A stretch of DNA of 10,556 nt from Microcoleaceae cyanobacterium UBA11344 (GTDB taxonomy: Bacteria > Cyanobacteriota > Cyanobacteriia > Cyanobacteriales > Microcoleaceae), in NCBI GenBank assembly GCA_003483675.1, contig DMYK01000481.1, positions 8,400-18,955 of the forward strand. Reading direction: 5' to 3'. The notes under the pieces were generated by a model. It was not told the origin of the DNA and did not search any database. It was given only the letters and a program-made list of their open reading frames with translations. A program made the position numbers and the translations under genes. Below, one piece after another: positions 1 to 6,609 of this stretch (position 1 is the stretch's first letter; the number at the start of each line of letters is the position of its first letter).

Positions 1-5
1 ATACT

Positions 6-42
6 ATCTGCGGTTAAAAATCCCCCTTTTTTAACCGCAGAT
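6..42. repeat. Perfect 15-bp inverted repeat after the CheA gene; possible terminator
   Basis: The arms ATCTGCGGTTAAAAA (6-20) and its exact complement (28-42) flank a 7-base loop, about 30 bases after the CheA stop codon. A transcript from the minus strand would fold it into a very stable hairpin. It is not a textbook rho-independent terminator, because the A/U tract is inside the stem and no U run follows. A related AACGCAGAT unit recurs at 54-62, so the hairpin may belong to a dispersed cyanobacterial repeat and act as a terminator or 3' stabiliser only secondarily. Confidence 0.65.
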
Positions 43-72
43 CAATGCTAATTAACGCAGATGAATTAGATA

Positions 73-3000
73 TTAAACAACAGCCGGAGCCCCGACTACT
101 TCGCCCTTCAGCATCCGAGAAGCAGCATCCATCAACTGCTCCTCTAAATATGGCTTGGTGAAATAGCCTTTCGCCCCCAAACCGTAAGCCATTTGGCGGT
201 GTCTGTCCGCGCCGCGACTTGTTAGCATCGCGATCGGCAAATCACACAATACCGGATCTTTCTGCATCCGTGAAAGCAGTTCTAAACCATCCATTCTCGG
301 CATCTCAATGTCGCAGAACACGATATCGCATGGCAAACCGGATTTCATTTTTTCCCATGCTTCTTTACCGTCGCGAGCCTCTTCAACTCGGTAGCCCGCT
401 TTTTCAAAGGTAATTGAAAGCAGCGATCGCACCGTAATTGAATCATCCACAATCAACACTGTGGGCTCTGCCTTTTCCTCGATCGGCTCTGCAGGAACCC
501 GAACCCCCTCATCCCAAAGGGTACCCGGTGTATCCTTCCGCAACTTCCCTGTAGCCAAATCAATCAGTTCCAGAACATCTGCGATCGCCACAATCCGACC
601 ATCCCCAAGTACCGTAGCCCCAGCAATTCCCAGGGGCTTAGGAACGGGGCCTTCTAATTGCTTAATCACGATTTCCTGTTCTGTGGAAACCTGATCGACT
701 TGTACCGCTAAGAAATTACCAGCCGATCGCAACACTATCACCGATATTATGTCATCGTCGGTATTAAACCCATAAACGCTGCCCCGACCCAGATGGCGGT
801 GGTAAGCCAACAAATCGCGCAGCGGCCGGAAAGGCAGAGTCGAGCCTCGCCACTCAATGCAAGGCTGGCCGTCAGCTCCTGTGGTCACTTGCTCTCGTGG
901 GACATCGATCATGTCCTCTACGCCGTCCATCGGGAAAGCAATCCTTGCTCGATCGCTAATACAGCAGAGAGCTTTAGAAATGCTCAATACCAGAGGTAGG
1001 CGAATCGTAAACACAGTCCCTCTGCCGATCGTCGAATCAATCCCCACTGACCCCCGAATTTCCTGCAAGGAAGTCCGCACCACATCCAGACCAACACCCC
1101 TACCAGCATATTCTGTAGCCTGATCCTGTGTGCTAAAACCGGGCATAAACAGCAAATCGTATACTTCCGATCGCGACATCCGCTGAGCCTGAGCTGTTGT
1201 CAGCCAGCCTTTTTTGATAGCTTTGTCTTTGACTTTTTGCGGGTCAATTCCGGCTCCATCATCAGACACGGAAATGACTGTCTGATTCCCTTGGTGGAAA
1301 GCTCGAATGGTAATTTTCCCGATCGCAGGCTTAAGAGCGGTCAGGCGCACATCGGGTGGCTCAATCCCGTGAGTAATGGCATTATTCACTAAGTGCGTCA
1401 TCGGGTCATAAAGTTGATCCACAATCATTTTGTCGATCAAAATATCCTTACCCTCAACCTGCAACTGTGCCTGCTTCCCGCACTTAATCCCAATTTCTCG
1501 CACCGCCCGGAACAGTCTGTCGGTGGTTTCTGCAAAGGGTTTCATGCGAGCTTTGGTCAAACCTTCTTGTAGTTGAGTGGTGACTTGCCGCAATTGGCGG
1601 GTTACTTGATCTGCTTCGTCTACTAGGAACTCTATGTCGGCGGCGGATTCTCGCACTCGCACTATCAGTTCAATAATTTCTTGAGCGAGACTGTGGAAGG
1701 GGGTAAACCTGTCCATTTCTTCGGGTCTCCAGGCGCTCTCCCGTTGGTGTGATGATTCTTCCGAGCGCCAGGGCGATCGTCCCTGACGGTTTGCTAGTAG
1801 GGCAATTTCTAAAAGACTCCGCTCGTAAAAATCCTGGGTTCGCTGGCTGACATCGCTCAATAGGGTGACTTGGTGCAGCAAATTATCCAAAAACTGCCGC
1901 ATCCGTTCTTGGTCTTGTTCTAGGCTGTTGCGGTTGACTATCAGTTCTCCCATTAAATTACTAAGATTGTCTAACTGTTTGACGGGCACTCGCACCTGGT
2001 CGCTGAAGCTAGGTTTCTTGGGCCTTGATCCCCTGATGTTAGATGGCGTCTCGACTGAACTCACGCCGAATGTCCCGATGTTGCTTTCGCTGGGGAGGCT
2101 GCTGTTGTCTTCGGGAGCTCTTAGTAGTGTGTCTAGGTCGTCGAATTCGTCGTAAGGTAGGGACGCACTGCCGTGTCCCTTCAATTCGGATACGGCACTG
2201 CTGTGTTCCTTCAAACCGTCGTGTTCCTTCAAACCGCCGTGTCCCTTCAATTCGGGTTCTGTTTCGCGATCGCTCAAGAATTCTTCGAGATCTGAGAATA
2301 TTTCGGTGCTGACTGGATGCGGATTTGCTTCCTCTGAGGCGGCTAGGGCGGCCTCTGCTTCCCCTGCAATCAACAGTGCTTCTAAATCGTCAAAATTGCC
2401 TGAGTCGTTCTCTGTTCCTGCGCATCCTGAGCCTTGCGGGGGATCAGGACGTGGGGTGTTAAAGAAGTCGGAAAGATCCATTGCTTCTAATTGTGCAGAG
2501 TCTGATTCTTGTTGTTGGGCGTCTGTATCTAAAAAAACGGTGCTTAGTTCTGATGTCACTAGGGCGGGGGCGTCGATCGAATCGAGCAATTCATCAAACC
2601 CTAACCAGGCGGCTGTGTTGAGTGTTGCTCCGGTTTCTTCGGCTTCTTGTATGTCAAGATCGCGATCGAATATATCCTCTCCAAGTTCTGCGGATAAGTG
2701 ATTTAAATCCCCTGTCGCCAGGTCGGTTTCGAGTGCATCAAATAGGTCGTCGTCTGAGTCTCTGTTCATCGCGTCTGTTTCTATGCCATCAAACAAGTCG
2801 GCGTCGCTTTCATCAAATAAGGAGCCAACGTTAGGGGGTAGGGACGCTGACAATTCTTCTCCTTGATCATCTCTATCCTGGATGTCTGCGTTTTCGGCTC
2901 CTTCCCATCCTGAGTATTGCGAAGGATCAGGACTAGGTAACGGTGCTGTTTCACCAAACATTTCTTCTAATAAATCAAAGGCGCGGTTCTCATCTCTGGT

Positions 3001-5703
3001 GGTAGTTGAGGTTTGAGTGTCGCTCCGATCGGACAAAAGCTCAAGTTCCACTGTTTCTAAATTTTCCGGGTGTCGATCGGAATTTTCGAATTCAGGGTCT
3101 GAGAACAAACTGGCTAAGTCGCTGTCTTCTAGTTCCAAGTCTATGTTTAGCGATTCAACATCGCTTTCAAAGTTCAGCCAATCGCTGTTTGATTCTTCTG
3201 ATTTTCTTGTCCTGAGCTCAGTCGCAGGATCTGATTCCTCCCTCTCATATTCGGTGCCTGTAGGTATTGAGCCTAATAATTCTGTTAAGTCTGCGACTTC
3301 TCGGGATGTGGGGCCGGTTGGTATATTAGGACGGGGTTGTTTCTTTTCTTGACGGGAAATCGGGTCTGAGGATCTGTCTCGAAACAATACACTTAATTCT
3401 GTATCGTCTAGTTCTAGGTTTTCTGGGAGGTTTGATTCATCTTCTAGACTGAAAGCTTTTTGCAGCCAATTTTGGTCTAGGGAGTTATCCAAGTCCGAGT
3501 CTAGGGACAGGGTACTGCCGTGTCCCTTCAATGAGCTGTCAGTTTCTGTGTTTTGTGGGTTGGGAGCGGTTGGGTTTCGATGGTTTCGGTTCTCTTGAGG
3601 TGGGTTTTCTCTAGTAAGGAAGCCGGAAACAATGCCTAATAAGTCGTTGAGGTCTGAGTCGTCTGATCCAACGCATCCAGAGCCTTCGCCTAGGGACACG
3701 GCATTGCCGTGTCCCTTCGGATGCGAAAGCTCAGGACGGGTGAGGGGTGCAAAATCCTCCATTTCGAGTAGATTGAGCATTTCTTCTGTATCCCATCCAT
3801 AGTTTTGATTGTTGCGATTCCCCTCTCCTGGCTCATCGGATTCTGTGTCGAAGGAGTCGAAGTCTAAATCGGGTAAATAGTCGGATGAATCTATTGATCC
3901 TTCTGTAAATTCTGATTGGTCTAAGTCGCGATCCTGCACATCCTGAGCTATGCGTTGGATCAGGAATTTGTCTAAGTCGGCGCTATTCTGGTCTGATGTT
4001 GTGGTTTGGGCTGCTACTTGGTCTAATAGTGTGCCGAGGGCGTCTTGTTCTCTGGGGTGGTGCGAGGGGGTGGAATTTTTGACTGGGGCGATGGAATTCG
4101 CGGTGTTGTTTATTTCGGGTTGTTTTTGAGTTCTAGGTTCTCTCAGATCTGGTTCTTTGGCATCTGCGGTGTGCGGAGGGCGATCGCTCTTAAGAATGTC
4201 TGGGCTTTGGGTTCTGGTGAATTCGTCTATGGGAGGCCTAGCGATGGTTCGACTTCGCTCACCAACCATCGCCTCGGAGTTTTCTCCTACATATTCTTCA
4301 AACATTAGATCTGTGAAATCGCCGGAGCTATCATCGTCGTCGGACTCGATAGTTCCCTGATCACGGGTTTTGTTGTCTAAGTCTTTTTCTTTCTCCCAAG
4401 CTTCATCAAGATCGGGGCTTTCGCCTTCAAACAAATCAGCTAAGGTATTCAGTTCAGACGCGCCGACTTCGGGGCCTATGTGAGTTGAAATACTGAATGC
4501 GCTGATCTCTCTATCTGATTCTCCCAAGCCTGGGGAGTCGTCAAACAGGGGTGCTCTACTGCTGCTGTAGTCGTTGCTGTTGCCACTGTCTAGTTTATAG
4601 AACATTTCATCTATACTGAGTCCAGAAGTGCTTGGGAGCGGTTGTTCGCCAGTCCGGGGGTTGCTTGGGTTTCTGAAATAAAGGTCTATATCTTCGGCAG
4701 CGCTCTGGGACGATTGCATCATCGGCTGAGCGAAGGCGAATAAATCCTCAAAGTCTGTTTCTGGCTCTTGTTCTACTGGTAGTAGCGATCGAAGTTTTGC
4801 TCCTACTGTGATTTCGGCTGCTTGACCGGAGAGTACGAGCTCTTGGGCTTGTTTGATATCTCTGATGATTGCTGGGGCTAGGGTACGGTAGGTATTTTCT
4901 GGGTTGGCGATCGCAACTTCTACTGCTTCGATCAGCTCAGTCCAATGTGGCAGTTCAAATTCCTCGCCGGCCGTTTTCAGGTTCCGACAAATGCTCTTTA
5001 GCAGTCGTCGGCTTTGATACCCTTCGGGCTGCTTGAATGCTTGCAGCATTTCCCGCAGACAAGCCGGCACATCTGTGTCAAAGACTAGGTGAAGTGCGCT
5101 TTCTGCTTCTGCTTCGATGGTTGGTGAGCGAAGTCGAACCATCGAATCTGTGTATGGCGAAGAGGAAGCGGTGAAACTGTTAGACGTGGTTAGGAGGCCG
5201 GCCCCCATTCCTGCCAGATGTTGTTGAAGAGATTGTTGAGGTATGGGCTGGTAGCTGCTCTCGCCTACATTTAGTCTATAGTTTCCTAGTAATCCTCCCA
5301 AGTGACTGTTGAGTTCTTCAAATACTGGTTCTAGTTCTCGAACCATCTGTTCTCCCAATTCCTCTGTCAATCCAAAAGGGCCTGACAGTTGCTCTAACAG
5401 CCCTTGTAGGGTATCAAAAATTCGCAGGAACAGGGACTCTAGCTGTTGGTCTACTTTAACGCTACACTCTTTGAGAACTTTAAAACTATCTTCTAGTCGG
5501 TGGGCTGTTTGCTGAATGCTGGTGAACCCCAGCATGGCCGCTCCTCCTTTCACAGAGTGAGCAGCCCTAAATACTTCGTTAACCAGTTCTGGGTCTTCGA
5601 TCGTCACTTGGAGGTTCAGCAAGCCTTGTTCGATCGTATTGAGATGGTCTTTTGCCTCCTCAATAAAATAGCCCATGATCCTCTGTTGTTGTTCCGGCAG
5701 CAT
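73..5703 (-). CDS. hmpE: Giant hybrid CheA-type histidine kinase with C-terminal receiver (HmpE/PilL-like)
   Basis: This 1876-residue kinase is predicted to phosphorylate itself and relay to its own receiver and CheY-like partners, controlling type IV pilus motility. Domains in order: an N-terminal Hpt (about 1-105) with the phosphoacceptor His49 in AAHSVKGGA; a second helical Hpt-like segment (about 205-300) lacking HxxKG; a roughly 900-residue acidic, disordered-looking linker (about 320-1225); a P3 dimerisation region (about 1230-1395, beginning QVRVPVKQLDNLSNLMGEL); an HATPase (about 1395-1570) with N box HLVNNAITHG, DDGAGID and GRGVGLD; a CheW-like P5 domain (about 1572-1720); and a receiver (about 1746-1866) with Asp1753/1754, phospho-Asp1798, Thr1828 and Lys1850. 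All key catalytic residues are present. The ATG is supported by AAGGA (5712-5716) eight bases upstream and by the family-like start MLPEQQQRIMGYF. It is far longer than ordinary CheA (about 650 residues), mostly because of the linker, which carries palindromic DNA repeats. The exact orthologue name is inferred from domains and gene order. Confidence 0.93.
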   Translation of the reverse strand: MLPEQQQRIMGYFIEEAKDHLNTIEQGLLNLQVTIEDPELVNEVFRAAHSVKGGAAMLGFTSIQQTAHRLEDSFKVLKECSVKVDQQLESLFLRIFDTLQGLLEQLSGPFGLTEELGEQMVRELEPVFEELNSHLGGLLGNYRLNVGESSYQPIPQQSLQQHLAGMGAGLLTTSNSFTASSSPYTDSMVRLRSPTIEAEAESALHLVFDTDVPACLREMLQAFKQPEGYQSRRLLKSICRNLKTAGEEFELPHWTELIEAVEVAIANPENTYRTLAPAIIRDIKQAQELVLSGQAAEITVGAKLRSLLPVEQEPETDFEDLFAFAQPMMQSSQSAAEDIDLYFRNPSNPRTGEQPLPSTSGLSIDEMFYKLDSGNSNDYSSSRAPLFDDSPGLGESDREISAFSISTHIGPEVGASELNTLADLFEGESPDLDEAWEKEKDLDNKTRDQGTIESDDDDSSGDFTDLMFEEYVGENSEAMVGERSRTIARPPIDEFTRTQSPDILKSDRPPHTADAKEPDLREPRTQKQPEINNTANSIAPVKNSTPSHHPREQDALGTLLDQVAAQTTTSDQNSADLDKFLIQRIAQDVQDRDLDQSEFTEGSIDSSDYLPDLDFDSFDTESDEPGEGNRNNQNYGWDTEEMLNLLEMEDFAPLTRPELSHPKGHGNAVSLGEGSGCVGSDDSDLNDLLGIVSGFLTRENPPQENRNHRNPTAPNPQNTETDSSLKGHGSTLSLDSDLDNSLDQNWLQKAFSLEDESNLPENLELDDTELSVLFRDRSSDPISRQEKKQPRPNIPTGPTSREVADLTELLGSIPTGTEYEREESDPATELRTRKSEESNSDWLNFESDVESLNIDLELEDSDLASLFSDPEFENSDRHPENLETVELELLSDRSDTQTSTTTRDENRAFDLLEEMFGETAPLPSPDPSQYSGWEGAENADIQDRDDQGEELSASLPPNVGSLFDESDADLFDGIETDAMNRDSDDDLFDALETDLATGDLNHLSAELGEDIFDRDLDIQEAEETGATLNTAAWLGFDELLDSIDAPALVTSELSTVFLDTDAQQQESDSAQLEAMDLSDFFNTPRPDPPQGSGCAGTENDSGNFDDLEALLIAGEAEAALAASEEANPHPVSTEIFSDLEEFLSDRETEPELKGHGGLKEHDGLKEHSSAVSELKGHGSASLPYDEFDDLDTLLRAPEDNSSLPSESNIGTFGVSSVETPSNIRGSRPKKPSFSDQVRVPVKQLDNLSNLMGELIVNRNSLEQDQERMRQFLDNLLHQVTLLSDVSQRTQDFYERSLLEIALLANRQGRSPWRSEESSHQRESAWRPEEMDRFTPFHSLAQEIIELIVRVRESAADIEFLVDEADQVTRQLRQVTTQLQEGLTKARMKPFAETTDRLFRAVREIGIKCGKQAQLQVEGKDILIDKMIVDQLYDPMTHLVNNAITHGIEPPDVRLTALKPAIGKITIRAFHQGNQTVISVSDDGAGIDPQKVKDKAIKKGWLTTAQAQRMSRSEVYDLLFMPGFSTQDQATEYAGRGVGLDVVRTSLQEIRGSVGIDSTIGRGTVFTIRLPLVLSISKALCCISDRARIAFPMDGVEDMIDVPREQVTTGADGQPCIEWRGSTLPFRPLRDLLAYHRHLGRGSVYGFNTDDDIISVIVLRSAGNFLAVQVDQVSTEQEIVIKQLEGPVPKPLGIAGATVLGDGRIVAIADVLELIDLATGKLRKDTPGTLWDEGVRVPAEPIEEKAEPTVLIVDDSITVRSLLSITFEKAGYRVEEARDGKEAWEKMKSGLPCDIVFCDIEMPRMDGLELLSRMQKDPVLCDLPIAMLTSRGADRHRQMAYGLGAKGYFTKPYLEEQLMDAASRMLKGEVVGAPAVV
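2158..2263. repeat. Degenerate tandem array of KGHG-coding palindromic units inside the CheA gene
   Basis: Four related units follow each other, each carrying a variant of CCGTGTCCCTTCAA (2172 on, then GCTGTGTTCCTTCAA, GTCGTGTTCCTTCAA, GCCGTGTCCCTTCAA). Together they encode CheA residues about 1151-1182, with LKGHG, LKEHD, LKEHS and LKGHG. They are decayed relatives of the complete palindrome at 3693-3715. All keep the reading frame of the linker. Confidence 0.75.
2425..2449. repeat. 25-bp dispersed repeat, copy 1 (TCCTGAG...GGATCAGGA)
   Basis: An imperfect palindrome with arms TCCTGAGCC and GGATCAGGA lies in the CheA linker. It is about 21/25 identical to 2908-2932 and closely related to 3941-3965. 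Here it encodes PDPPQGSG. Confidence 0.7.
2908..2932. repeat. 25-bp dispersed repeat, copy 2
   Basis: Same element as 2425-2449, with outer arms TCCTGAG and GGATCAGGA and a TTGCG core. It is read in the same frame as copy 1 and encodes PDPSQYSG in the CheA linker. Confidence 0.7.
3504..3526. repeat. KGHG-coding palindrome, imperfect copy
   Basis: Arms GGGACAGGGTA (3504-3514) and TGCCGTGTCCC (3516-3526) differ from perfect complementarity at two positions. The segment encodes LKGHGSTLSLD in the CheA linker. It is a diverged copy of the element at 3693-3715. Confidence 0.7.
3672..3725. repeat. Nested palindromes: CGCATCC/GGATGCG around GGGACACGGCA/TGCCGTGTCCC
   Basis: The inner element (3693-3715) is a perfect 11-bp inverted repeat around one central base. 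It sits between outer complementary arms CGCATCC (3672-3678) and GGATGCG (3719-3725), with CTTCG on both sides of the inner element. The whole structure is translated as CheA residues near HPKGHGNAVSLGEGSG. The arrangement looks like one small palindromic element inserted into another without breaking the frame. Confidence 0.75.
3941..3965. repeat. 25-bp dispersed repeat, copy 3, read in a different frame
   Basis: Same element as 2425-2449 and 2908-2932 (TCCTGAG, TGCG core, GGATCAGGA). The CheA reading frame crosses it one base out of register relative to the other two copies, so it encodes LIQRIAQD instead of PDPPQGSG. Confidence 0.68.
4241..4272. repeat. 30-bp palindromic repeat, copy A
   Basis: Arms GCGATGGTT and AACCATCGC flank a core containing GACTTCGCTCACC. 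Positions 4242-4271 are an exact 30-base reverse complement of 5115-5144. It encodes MVGERSRTIA in the CheA linker. Confidence 0.85.
5113..5146. repeat. 30-bp palindromic repeat, copy B (inverted)
   Basis: Perfect 10-bp arms TTCGATGGTT and AACCATCGAA flank the core GGTGAGCGAAGTCG. It is the same element as 4241-4272 in opposite orientation and therefore encodes a different peptide, MVRLRSPTIE, just before the second Hpt-like segment of CheA. Confidence 0.85.
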
Positions 5704-5840
5704 AGTTTTATTCCTTATTTTAATCTATTTGTCTGTTAGTAGTTTTAGAGAATGTCTTTGTAGCTCTGTCCCCTTGCCCACATAATTATCTGACTGCGAG
5801 ATATTGCCCAGTCCATGCTATTTTTCTTTTCGATATGCCC
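5704..5840 (-). other. Leader between the HNH remnant and CheA, with ribosome binding site
   Basis: This 137-base noncoding stretch holds the CheA Shine-Dalgarno AAGGA (5712-5716) eight bases before the ATG. TAAAAT and GATAAT hexamers occur further upstream, but neither has a convincing -35 partner at proper spacing. Whether CheA has its own promoter here or depends on readthrough from the MCP gene cannot be decided from the sequence. Confidence 0.4.
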
Positions 5841-6252
5841 TCACTTAAAAGATAGCAAATCTCGCGCACCTGTTCGGGGTTTGAGATGGCGGTTGACACA
5901 GATCTTGCCGGGGACGAAAGGAAAGCGGTTTTTTTCTATAGCATCGCGGGAGTTATCGGCGGGGGTTCCTTCCCACAAATGGTCGGAATTGACACAACCG
6001 CGATCGTCGCAACTGTGACACGCAAAATTCCTGTTATAAAAGATCGGGTTTTACAGGCCGTCCCAGTTTGTGTTCTAGTACAAGTCTGTGAGCGTAGAAA
6101 CTTTGAGTTTTGCCATTAATTTTAGGACCCTTAATGGCGTAACCATCACTTCTTTTTGCCCCGGGGCAAATCCGGCAGCCGTTTGGCTGTATTTCACCCC
6201 GAATGCCGGGAATTATTTCTCTGCCTCGCTGTTGTTTTTGAGGTTGAGGCAC
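5841..6252 (-). pseudogene. HNH endonuclease-like gene, copy 2, broken by a frameshift
   Basis: The first part, from GTG at 6252 (GGAAG at 6260-6264, 7-base spacing), reads EIIPGIRGEIQPNGC, DGYAIKGPKINGK and YAHRLVLEHKLGRPVKPDLL, then stops at TAA 6036-6034. The second part of the same fold continues one frame over from about 6020: CHSCDDRGCVNSDHLWEGT followed by PADNSRDAIEKNR, with a stop at 5841. Together the halves form a small HNH nuclease of the kind common in cyanobacteria and phages, with the likely catalytic His of CHSC, Asn of CVN and His of SDHLW. The join carries about 13 extra bases relative to the expected spacing, which breaks the frame. It probably makes no intact protein. HNH assignment is by motif recognition. 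A sequencing error at the join is an alternative. Confidence 0.72.
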
Positions 6253-6271
6253 CGATGTACTTCCTACATCT

Positions 6272-6526
6272 TTAATCCGTCCTTTTTTGGTGAGGATTGA
6301 TGCAGTTTCGGACGCAAGTATGGCAATAAAACTATTCTGGTCTCATCGGCCGACCTCAGATATTTTCTAATACTAAGCTGTGGAATGTCAACGTTTTCCA
6401 TTCACCGTTAATGCGAAGTCTTTTGTTGGCATAGCCCCCGCTATTTTTTGAGAGAGTAGAGAGCATACAGCCCGTCGGCTGAACTTCACCAAAGCCAGGA
6501 ATTACCTCTACTATGTTATAGTCCAT
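6272..6526 (-). pseudogene. HNH endonuclease-like gene, copy 1, with two in-frame stops and a truncated end
   Basis: The likely start is ATG 6526-6524 (MDYNIVEVIPGFGEVQPTG), preceded by AGGAG at 6535-6539 with 8-base spacing. An upstream in-frame ATG at 6613 overlaps the MCP stop as ATGA and would add 29 unrelated residues. The protein parallels copy 2: EVIPGFGEVQPTGC versus EIIPGIRGEIQPNGC, GGYANKRLRINGE versus DGYAIKGPKINGK, FHSLVLENI versus YAHRLVLEHKL. TGA (6358-6356) and TAG (6334-6332) interrupt it, but the same frame continues as GRPMRPE and then CHTCVRNCINPH, which matches the HNH signature before ending at TAA 6274-6272. The C-terminal region is missing. It appears to be an older decayed paralogue of copy 2, in tandem with it. 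A short stable product ending at 6356 is possible but would lack the nuclease core. Confidence 0.7.
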
Positions 6527-6609
6527 CTGTTCAACTCCTAGTTTGTTTAGGTGCTGGGTTGGCATCCCCGCAGCGGTTTCAAGACCGCGAGGTGGCTTTT
6601 GGTCTGCCA

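Noticed and set aside
1731..1771. Inverted pair GGCGCTC/GAGCGCC in the P3 region of CheA
   Set aside because: Only 7 bp with a spacer of over 20 bases and no second copy, so chance is sufficient.
2158..2263. CRISPR-like array
   Set aside because: Units are short, directly abutting, degenerate and in frame with a coding gene; there are no unique spacers of even length.
219..5515. Several plus-strand open frames of 64-131 codons opposite the CheA gene
   Set aside because: They lie wholly antisense to a protein with clear domains, have no recognisable families or ribosome sites, and owe their openness to composition on the opposite strand.
5841..6252. Programmed frameshift producing a functional HNH protein from copy 2
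   Set aside because: No slippery heptamer is visible at the join, about 13 extra bases are present, and the neighbouring copy is independently ruined by stops, so decay is simpler.
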